Origin: Clostridium sp. CAG:451
GTDB lineage: Bacteria; Bacillota_I; Bacilli_A; RF39; UBA660
DNA length: 9,614 nt
Direction of reading: 5' to 3'
Assembly: GCA_000438295.1 (NCBI GenBank)
Contig: FR901047.1
Span: forward strand, 1-9,614
Made by a program: the position numbers and the translations under genes. The number at the start of each line of letters is the position of its first letter. The first letter of the stretch is position 1. Positions 1 to 5,088 of the stretch are shown piece by piece. Below the pieces are notes generated by a model that saw nothing but the letters and a program-made list of their open reading frames with translations, made no database searches and was not told where the DNA came from.

Positions 1-12
1 CATAAGTAAACG

Positions 13-54
13 TAATTCATCCCCACCTTAGAGGTGAGGGGACTTCTTACTCAA
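13..54 (+). mobile_element. Probable right end of an IS200/IS605-family element (end hairpin plus cleavage-site motif)
   Basis: Seen: an imperfect hairpin pairs 21-28 (CCCCACCT) with 32-40 across a TAG loop, with a single bulged A at 37. Nine bases after the stem, TTAC (47-50) is followed directly by TCAA (51-54). Known: IS200/IS605 elements end in subterminal imperfect hairpins with an unpaired base recognised by the TnpA Y1 transposase; IS608 uses a TTAC target and TCAA at its right end. The sequence just before the hairpin (from about position 2) is open in one frame, reading ISKRNSSPP and then TAG at 29-31, which could be the tail of a tnpB-type gene. Inference: the element extends left, out of the window, and the chromosome resumes at about 55. 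In TnpB-bearing elements this end also forms the 3' part of the guide RNA. No transposase is visible, so it could be a solo relic or an unrelated hairpin. Confidence 0.4.
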
Positions 55-62
55 AAGGTTAA

Positions 63-92
63 AAAGTTGCCAGCAATGGCAACTTTCTTTTT
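63..92. terminator. Bidirectional intrinsic terminator after the M18 aminopeptidase gene
   Basis: A perfect 9-bp stem pairs AAAGTTGCC (63-71) with GGCAACTTT (78-86) around a six-base loop. On the plus strand it is followed by TTTCTTTTT (84-92), a good U-tract. On the minus strand the T-run is TTTTT (65-61). It lies immediately beyond the M18 stop codon (91-93), so it should end M18 transcripts on the minus strand, and it would also block transcription entering from the mobile-element end on the left. Confidence 0.8.
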
Positions 93-1449
93 AAGCTTCC
101 AAAAGAAATACTAGAAATCCTTTATAAGACTCAAATAAATCCAGTTTACTAGTTACTTCCCATGGAGCATGCATACTAAGTACTGGTAGACCACAGTCAA
201 TTACCTCAACATTATAATTAGCTAGAATGTAAGCGATTGTGCCACCTCCACCTTGATCTACTTTTCCCATTTCGGTAAATTGATAAGTTATATTATTATT
301 ATCAAGAATATTTCTTAACTGGGCAATATATTCAGCATTAGCATCATTACTACCACTCTTACCACCTGCACCTGTATATTTACAAAAAGCAAGTCCACCG
401 CCTAAATGAGCTTCGTTATTTTTATTACTAGCACTCTTATATAAAGGATCTGCTCCTGCTGTCACATCACAAGATAACATCTTAGCTTTAGATAATACTC
501 TTCTATAACTTCCTTCTTTTTCATCTAATAATAGGCAGATATCTGCAATAGTATTAACAAAGAAGTGGGACTCCATACCAGTTGAACCCATACTACCAAT
601 TTCTTCTTTATCAGTAAAGATTACACAAGTAGTCTTTTTAGGTTTATCAACTTTTAAAATAGATTCTAAACAAGCATAAGAACAAGACCTATCATCTTGA
701 CCATAACCAATAACCATACTTCTATCAAGTCCTAAATCTCTTGCTGGAAAAGCTGGTACTATTTCAAGTTCACTAGAGATGAAATCATCTTCTAAAATAG
801 CATATTTTTCTTTAAGTATAGCTAAAACATTCTTCTTAACTGCTTCTTTTTCTTCTCCTTTTAAACTTTTACTACCAACTAAAACATCTAAGTCTTCTCC
901 TTCAATAACTAAAGATGCAGTCTTTTTCATTTGATCTTTAGCAAGATGAATTAATAAATCAGTAATACCTACTACTGGATCACTACTATCCTCACCAATA
1001 TTAACATTTATTTTACTACCATCTTTTTTAACTACTACCCCATGAATGGCTAATGGAATAGTAACCCATTGATATTTTTTAACCCCACCATAATAGTGTG
1101 TATCAAGATAAGCTAAGTTATCATCTTCATATAAAGGATGAGGTTTTAAATCAAGTCTTGGTGAATCAATATGAGCACCTAAGATATTAATACCATCTTT
1201 GATATTTTCTTCTCCTATTACAAATAGAGCAACTGATTTACCTCTATTATTAACATAGACTTTATCTCCACTTTTTAAGTTGCTAACATCATCTAAGTTT
1301 TGGAAGCCTGCTTCAATTGCCTTATTAATGATATAGCTTGCACATTCCCTTTCTGTTTTACAACTACTAATAAACTCTTTATAGCCATCTGCAAATTTCA
1401 TCAAGTCATTAAGTTCACTTTCACTATATTTATCCCAATTATTTTTCAT
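91..1449 (-). CDS. M18-family metalloaminopeptidase (aspartyl aminopeptidase type)
   Basis: This is a cytosolic zinc aminopeptidase that removes N-terminal residues, classically acidic ones, from peptides; it probably acts in peptide turnover. In the 452-residue protein the M18 landmarks appear in order: GAHIDSPRLD with metal ligand His93; GQDDRS with Asp252/253; DKEEIGSMGSTG with Glu282/283 (catalytic base and ligand); SCDVTAG with Asp328; a glycine-rich stretch (GAGGKSGSNDAN, about 360-371); and the C-terminal MHAPWE with His427. The length fits the family. Start choice: an upstream in-frame ATG exists at 1464, but GGAGG lies 8 nt before the ATG at 1449, and the predicted transcription start falls almost on the upstream ATG, so I use 1449. 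The gene is monocistronic, has its own promoter, and a strong terminator follows 4 nt after its stop. It is divergent from the carboxypeptidase gene. The family call is secure; substrate preference is not visible. Confidence 0.93.
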   Translation of the reverse strand: MKNNWDKYSESELNDLMKFADGYKEFISSCKTERECASYIINKAIEAGFQNLDDVSNLKSGDKVYVNNRGKSVALFVIGEENIKDGINILGAHIDSPRLDLKPHPLYEDDNLAYLDTHYYGGVKKYQWVTIPLAIHGVVVKKDGSKINVNIGEDSSDPVVGITDLLIHLAKDQMKKTASLVIEGEDLDVLVGSKSLKGEEKEAVKKNVLAILKEKYAILEDDFISSELEIVPAFPARDLGLDRSMVIGYGQDDRSCSYACLESILKVDKPKKTTCVIFTDKEEIGSMGSTGMESHFFVNTIADICLLLDEKEGSYRRVLSKAKMLSCDVTAGADPLYKSASNKNNEAHLGGGLAFCKYTGAGGKSGSNDANAEYIAQLRNILDNNNITYQFTEMGKVDQGGGGTIAYILANYNVEVIDCGLPVLSMHAPWEVTSKLDLFESYKGFLVFLLEA

Positions 1450-1468
1450 ATTTCTATCCTCCATTACT

Positions 1469-1477
1469 AGTATAACA
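1469..1477 (-). promoter_or_regulatory. Extended -10 promoter of the M18 gene
   Basis: The minus strand reads TGTTATACT, a TGn motif joined to TATACT (5/6 match to TATAAT). There is no good -35 at 16-18 bp. The expected transcript start, about 7 nt on, is near 1462, leaving a leader of about 13 nt that contains the GGAGG ribosome site of the start at 1449. Confidence 0.5.
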
Positions 1478-1508
1478 AAATATCAGAAAAAGTATAAAGA
1501 TTTAATTA

Positions 1509-1568
1509 ACATATTTTGACAATTTTATAGCTTATAGTCATTAATGAAGAGAAAATGACATATTTTGA
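1509..1568. repeat. Pair of 11-bp direct repeats (ACATATTTTGA) in the divergent promoter region
   Basis: Identical copies lie at 1509-1519 and 1558-1568, 49 bp apart start to start. The first contains the beginning of the TTGACA box, and the second sits just before the carboxypeptidase ribosome site. They could be binding sites for a regulator, or chance in AT-rich DNA. Confidence 0.3.
1516..1545 (+). promoter_or_regulatory. Candidate promoter of the D-Ala-D-Ala carboxypeptidase gene
   Basis: A perfect TTGACA -35 box lies at 1516-1521. At 17-18 bp spacing the -10 region reads CATTAAT (1539-1545), only a partial match to TATAAT. A better hexamer, TATAGT (1533-1538), is too close to TTGACA and has no -35 of its own. 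The -35 is convincing and the -10 is not. Confidence 0.35.
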
Positions 1569-1572
1569 TTAT

Positions 1573-1587
1573 AGGTGATATTCTTTG
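1573..1587 (+). promoter_or_regulatory. Ribosome binding site deciding a TTG start
   Basis: AGGTGAT (1573-1579), complementary to the 3' end of 16S rRNA, lies about 6 nt before TTG at 1585-1587. The TTG opens directly into MKKFLLIIII, a classic signal-peptide start, and no better ATG lies nearby. TTG is therefore the start. Confidence 0.8.
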
Positions 1588-2640
1588 AAAAAATTCTTAT
1601 TAATTATTATTATTTCAACTATTTTTTATCCCTTTACAGTACTTGCAACAGATACATCTAAAAGTTCTATTGTTATGGATATAGATAGTAATAGAGTTTT
1701 ATATGAGAAAAATGCTAACGAGAAAAGACTAATCGCATCTACTACTAAGATAATGACTGCTCTTTTAGCCCTTGAGTCTAATAAGATGGATAACTTAGTA
1801 GAAGCTAAGGAAGAAATATTAAAAATGTATGGAACTAGTATCTATCTTAGTCTACATGAAAAAATGAAATTAAGAGACTTAGTCTATGGTCTAATACTTA
1901 GAAGTGGTAATGATGCTGCTATAGTTATCGCTACATATCTCTCTGGTAGCGAAGAAGAGTTTGTCAAAAAGATGAATAAAAAAGCGAAAGAAATCGGCAT
2001 GGTTAACACTACTTTTCAAAATGCTCACGGACTAGATGAAGAGACTAAAAACTATTCTACTGCTCATGATATGGCTCTTTTATCTAGTTATGTTTATAAA
2101 AATTTCAAAGAATATAGAACTATTACTAAAACTTATAAGTATCAAGTACAAACAGAGGAGAAAAGTTATCTTTGGTATAATAGAAATAAACTTTTAAAAC
2201 AATATGAGTTTTGTACAGGAGGAAAAAATGGCTATACTCCTAGTGCTGGTAAAACCCTAGTAACTACTGCTAGTAAAGATAATCTTAATTTAACTATTGT
2301 TACTTTAAAAGATAGTGATGAATATAACACTCATAAAGAATTATATGAGTTAATGTTTAATAAATATAAGTATTATAAATTAGTTGATAAAGATAATTTT
2401 AATATTGATAATAAAAAGCTAAAAGATAAAGTATATATAAAGAATAGTTTCACTTACCCATTAACTAATGAGGAAAAAGAACATATTACGATAGATACTA
2501 AGGTAGATACAAGTATCAAAAAAGGTAAGGTTGGTTATATTAGTATTAAACTTTATAATAAAGAAATTGGTAACATTAAAATCTATCTAAAAGAAAAAAA
2601 GAGTCAGAAGAAAAAGCTCTTTGGATTCCTAAATCGTTAG
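1585..2640 (+). CDS. Secreted serine-type D-alanyl-D-alanine carboxypeptidase (peptidase S11, DacA/DacF-like)
   Basis: Low-molecular-weight penicillin-binding protein that removes the terminal D-Ala from peptidoglycan pentapeptides outside the membrane, limiting cross-linking. Residues 1 to about 21 form a signal peptide: KK, then a hydrophobic core, then VLA before TDTSK. The S11 active site follows: S52-T-T-K55 (SxxK, nucleophile Ser52 and general base Lys55), S107-G-N109 (SGN), and the third motif at 214-216, which reads K-N-G rather than the usual K-T-G, within TGGKNGYTPSAG. Residues from about 265 to 351 form a small C-terminal region rich in Lys and beta-type sequence, with a basic tail and no clear amphipathic anchor helix. 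At 351 residues it is a little short for the family. It starts with TTG behind AGGTGAT and converges with the HAD gene, with only 10 bp between stops and no clear terminator. The family call is firm; the effect of the KNG change on activity is unknown. Confidence 0.92.
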   Translation: MKKFLLIIIISTIFYPFTVLATDTSKSSIVMDIDSNRVLYEKNANEKRLIASTTKIMTALLALESNKMDNLVEAKEEILKMYGTSIYLSLHEKMKLRDLVYGLILRSGNDAAIVIATYLSGSEEEFVKKMNKKAKEIGMVNTTFQNAHGLDEETKNYSTAHDMALLSSYVYKNFKEYRTITKTYKYQVQTEEKSYLWYNRNKLLKQYEFCTGGKNGYTPSAGKTLVTTASKDNLNLTIVTLKDSDEYNTHKELYELMFNKYKYYKLVDKDNFNIDNKKLKDKVYIKNSFTYPLTNEEKEHITIDTKVDTSIKKGKVGYISIKLYNKEIGNIKIYLKEKKSQKKKLFGFLNR

Positions 2641-2650
2641 CAAGCTAAAT

Positions 2651-3223
2651 TTATATATTCTTAGAAATATCTGCAATTGATGTAAATTTAAAAGCCTTTA
2701 GTCCTATCTCATTAGCAGCAATAATATTCTTTTCTTTATCATCAAAAAATACAGTTTCATTTTTATTCAAATTATATTTATCAAGTATTAAGTTATAAAT
2801 GTCATAGTCTGGTTTTAGTAAATGTTCTCGATAAGAATATACTCCTCCACTAAAGATACCATCTAAATTAATAACACTGTTTATATAATTGAAACTGTCT
2901 TCAGTTATATTTGTTAATAAAAACAATCTATAACCTTTCTCCTTTAGACGCTTTATGTATTCAAAATTATTTTTCATTAATGGATAGGATTTACTTAAAT
3001 TATCTTTTTCTAAAATATATTTAATAGTCGTAAATTCTTTATTATCTTTAAAATCATTTATATAATCTTGAACACTTGTCTCTCCCAATAAACACTTTTT
3101 GAACGTTTTACCATAAGTTATTTTATAGATATAGTCACAATCTTTACCTAATAATTTTTCAATATTTTCTTTGCTATCATCAAAAAGTATACCACCAACA
3201 TCCAATATAATATTCTTAACCAT
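2651..3223 (-). CDS. HAD-superfamily hydrolase, subfamily IA (probable small-molecule phosphatase)
   Basis: Cytosolic HAD-like phosphohydrolase of 190 residues. All four motifs are present: motif I ILDVGGILFD (nucleophile Asp8, with Gly10 where many HADs have the acid/base Asp), motif II LLTN (Thr104), motif III Lys137 in LLKPD, and motif IV FFDDKEKN (Asp161/162). The helical cap lies between about 15 and 85, as in subfamily I. The D-x-G-G-x-L form of motif I and DDKxxN are typical of YihX-like (sugar-phosphate phosphatase) relatives, so the Gly is probably normal for this branch. AAAGGA lies about 8 nt before the ATG. The gene begins 44 nt after the Fic stop with no obvious promoter of its own, so it is probably cotranscribed with Fic. 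The substrate cannot be read from the sequence; other HAD-IA activities such as a nucleotidase remain possible. Confidence 0.85.
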   Translation of the reverse strand: MVKNIILDVGGILFDDSKENIEKLLGKDCDYIYKITYGKTFKKCLLGETSVQDYINDFKDNKEFTTIKYILEKDNLSKSYPLMKNNFEYIKRLKEKGYRLFLLTNITEDSFNYINSVINLDGIFSGGVYSYREHLLKPDYDIYNLILDKYNLNKNETVFFDDKEKNIIAANEIGLKAFKFTSIADISKNI

Positions 3224-3267
3224 AAACTTTTTCCTTTCAATGCATAGAAACCATCTTTTTTGTATTA

Positions 3268-4095
3268 CTAGCTATTTTCGTTTTCAACTAGATAATCGGT
3301 TAATTTACTATTTTCTTTAACTATACCGTTTTCTTTATCAAGAGATTTTTCCCAAGCTTTTTCCATTTCATACTTAAAGAACTCAATCATTGGCGACAAA
3401 TCATCTTCTTCATCAAACTTCTCAAGAGCAGCATAGTAATATTTCTTATCTTCATCATAAACAATAAGTGGTGGGAGATTATTTATCATTAAAATATAAT
3501 TAGTAAGCGTTCTGCCTAACCTTCCGTTGCCATCAGCAAAAGGATGAACTTCTTCTATAACATTGTGAAAATAGCTAGCTATCTTTATAACACTTTCTGT
3601 ATCTGATTTTGAAACACTAGTTACTTCTTCTACCAGATTTTGAATATCTAACTGTACGTCCGCTGCAGATGAACCAACCTCATTTCTTCCCGTAACATAA
3701 TCGTGTTTTTTATATTCTCCTGGTCTTTCCTCATTAACCAAGTATCTTCTTTCATCATAAGTTCCTTTTGTAAGCAATTTATGTATCTTTTTAATAAATT
3801 CTTCACTTATTGGTTCTTTAGCTATAATTTTATTTATTAAAAATTCAAAACAATGCTTCTGATTAGTAATCTCATAAAGAGTTCTTAAATCACCAGTAAA
3901 ATTTATTACTTTACCATTTTCAAATATTTCTCTTGTATCGTGATATGTAATTTCAGAGTTTTCTATTTTTCCTGAATTATATGCAAAAAGAATACTAAAA
4001 CTGTCTAAGACTGTTTTTAGTTTTTCTGGGCTATCAATTTTCCTTTTCTGCCAGTATTCTATAACTTCTTTATATGTATATTTTGGTAATTTCAT
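3268..4095 (-). CDS. Fic-domain AMP-transferase, class II (N-terminal inhibitory helix)
   Basis: Fic enzymes transfer AMP from ATP to a hydroxyl side chain of a target protein. The catalytic loop HPFADGNGRLGR spans 184-195, fully canonical, with His184 as base and Asp188 as metal ligand, which predicts AMPylation rather than another transfer. The substrate-positioning flap is in 108-136 (RPGEYKKHDYVTG at its end). Near the N-terminus, S41-G-K-I-E45-N46 matches the inhibitory motif (S/T)xxxE(G/N); its Glu is known to block the ATP gamma-phosphate site, and an N-terminal location defines class II. At 275 residues it lacks the C-terminal winged-helix domain of many class II Fics. AGAGGG lies about 8 nt before the ATG. 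No separate antitoxin gene is present, as expected when inhibition is built in. It is probably cotranscribed with the HAD gene downstream. A perfect palindrome overlaps its promoter. The target protein is unknown. Confidence 0.93.
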   Translation of the reverse strand: MKLPKYTYKEVIEYWQKRKIDSPEKLKTVLDSFSILFAYNSGKIENSEITYHDTREIFENGKVINFTGDLRTLYEITNQKHCFEFLINKIIAKEPISEEFIKKIHKLLTKGTYDERRYLVNEERPGEYKKHDYVTGRNEVGSSAADVQLDIQNLVEEVTSVSKSDTESVIKIASYFHNVIEEVHPFADGNGRLGRTLTNYILMINNLPPLIVYDEDKKYYYAALEKFDEEDDLSPMIEFFKYEMEKAWEKSLDKENGIVKENSKLTDYLVENENS

Positions 4096-4116
4096 AGAAT
4101 CATCCCTCTCATTTGC

Positions 4117-4151
4117 TAGTTTCTAGTATATCACAATTATACTAGAAACTA
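4117..4151. repeat. Perfect 14-bp inverted repeat over the Fic promoter and the phosphoesterase stop codon
   Basis: TAGTTTCTAGTATA (4117-4130) is the exact reverse complement of TATACTAGAAACTA (4138-4151), separated by seven bases (TCACAAT). One arm contains the TATACT -10 hexamer proposed for Fic; the other ends on the TAG stop of the phosphoesterase gene. No T-run follows on either strand, so it is not a classical intrinsic terminator. An operator, or an RNA hairpin protecting the 3' end of the upstream transcript, are the two plausible roles. Confidence 0.75.
4125..4133 (-). promoter_or_regulatory. Extended -10 promoter of the Fic gene, inside the palindrome
   Basis: The minus strand reads TGATATACT, i.e. 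TGn plus TATACT (5/6 to TATAAT). There is no recognisable -35. The expected transcript start is near 4118, giving a leader of about 23 nt with the AGAGGG ribosome site. Any protein bound to the palindrome would occlude it. Confidence 0.45.
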
Positions 4152-5060
4152 TGGATTAATTTGATTAAGTCTAATTAAATTAATAGATGGTCTATCAAAC
4201 AATCTAAAGTCATACACATTAATACCTACTCCACTACTAATATAAAATTTAGTGTTATTTATATCGTAATAACCATTCTTATATTTTTTAGCACCATTTC
4301 TTGTAGTAAGTGAACCAATTAGTGGTAGTCTTACCTCTCCTAAGTGAGAGTGTCCTGCAAAAGCAAGATCAACACTATGTCTTGTTAGAACATCATCTAT
4401 AGAATCAGGTTTATGCATCATCAAAATAGAATAAATATTATCGTTTTTCAACTCACTATTATAGTAACTTAATAATGTATCTAAGTTTTGATTATCACTA
4501 TTTAATCCCATTAACAAAATAGCATCATCTTTTTGATATATTAAATCATAACTATTATCTAAAATAGTAAAACCAACATCTTTTAAAATAAGAGAAGTCT
4601 CTTCAGTATCATTTTCTCCTAAAACAGCATATTTTAAACTACTAGCTGATAATTTTTTTAATTCTTTTATCAATTTTTCTCTTTCTTCAGTAGTTAATTC
4701 TTTACCATCTAATAAATCTCCAGTAAAAAGTAATAAGTCTGGTTTACTCCTATTTATTAATTTAACAGTTTCACTAACCATCTCATCTCGAGCATTATGT
4801 AAATCTGAGAAACTAACTATTTTATAGCCATGAAATGATTTTGTTATTTTACTACTTACTACTTTTTCTTCCTTAACAATCATTTTAGTAGTAGCTATTT
4901 CTGTTACATATAAAATAAAGAAAAAAGAAGCTACTAGAATGATAATAATTAATAAAACAATTCTTTTGATGATTTTTACTTGTTGTTCTTTTTCTTCATC
5001 CTTAATTATTTCTAATTGTTTATCTTTATTTAATTCGCTTCTTTTTTTCACATTAACCAT
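4149..5060 (-). CDS. Membrane-anchored metallophosphoesterase (YkuE/YaeI-like) with altered GNHD motif
   Basis: Calcineurin-like phosphoesterase of 303 residues. A charged N-terminal stretch (1-32) precedes one transmembrane helix at about 33-52, with the catalytic domain after it, probably on the outer face of the membrane. Metal-site motifs in order: SDLHN (Asp86, His88), TGDLLDG (Asp115), GEND at 148-151, MHKPD (His216) and AGHSHLGEVRLP (His237, His239). The third motif is normally GNHD; here Glu149 replaces the metal-bridging Asn and Asn150 replaces the catalytic His. Related proteins such as YaeI/LpxG and YkuE cleave lipid-linked phosphodiesters at the envelope; the substrate here is unknown. 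Start: the ATG at 5060 has AAAGGA only 1 nt away, too close for a ribosome site. A GTG three codons on (5051) has better spacing, about 10 nt, and may be the true start. It lies 28 nt downstream of the membrane-protein gene, probably in the smc operon, and may also have its own promoter. Confidence 0.85.
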   Translation of the reverse strand: MVNVKKRSELNKDKQLEIIKDEEKEQQVKIIKRIVLLIIIILVASFFFILYVTEIATTKMIVKEEKVVSSKITKSFHGYKIVSFSDLHNARDEMVSETVKLINRSKPDLLLFTGDLLDGKELTTEEREKLIKELKKLSASSLKYAVLGENDTEETSLILKDVGFTILDNSYDLIYQKDDAILLMGLNSDNQNLDTLLSYYNSELKNDNIYSILMMHKPDSIDDVLTRHSVDLAFAGHSHLGEVRLPLIGSLTTRNGAKKYKNGYYDINNTKFYISSGVGINVYDFRLFDRPSINLIRLNQINP

Positions 5061-5072
5061 ATCCTTTACTAA

Positions 5073-5081
5073 ATTATATCA
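5073..5081 (-). promoter_or_regulatory. Extended -10 promoter before the phosphoesterase gene
   Basis: The minus strand reads TGATATAAT, a TGn motif joined to a perfect TATAAT. No -35 is recognisable. It spans the 28-nt gap after the membrane-protein gene. The expected transcript start near 5066 would leave only a few bases before the ATG at 5060, but about 15 before the GTG at 5051, which favours the shorter protein. Confidence 0.45.
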
Positions 5082-5088
5082 AGAAAAA

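Noticed and set aside
13..92. Two adjacent hairpins at the left edge as the start of a CRISPR array
   Set aside because: The two hairpins differ in sequence and there is no repeated unit or spacer pattern.
2637..2648. TTAGC-AA-GCTAA hairpin between the convergent carboxypeptidase and HAD genes as a terminator
   Set aside because: Only five base pairs with a two-base loop, which is too small, and no proper U-tract follows.
2651..3223. HAD protein called inactive because motif I has Gly in place of the second Asp
   Set aside because: The D-x-G-G form is common in YihX-like HAD-IA proteins and the other motifs are intact, so there is no ground for calling it dead.
4117..4151. Palindrome as a standard intrinsic terminator
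   Set aside because: Neither strand has a T-run after the stem and the stem is AT-rich; a structural 3'-end role remains possible but not the classical type.
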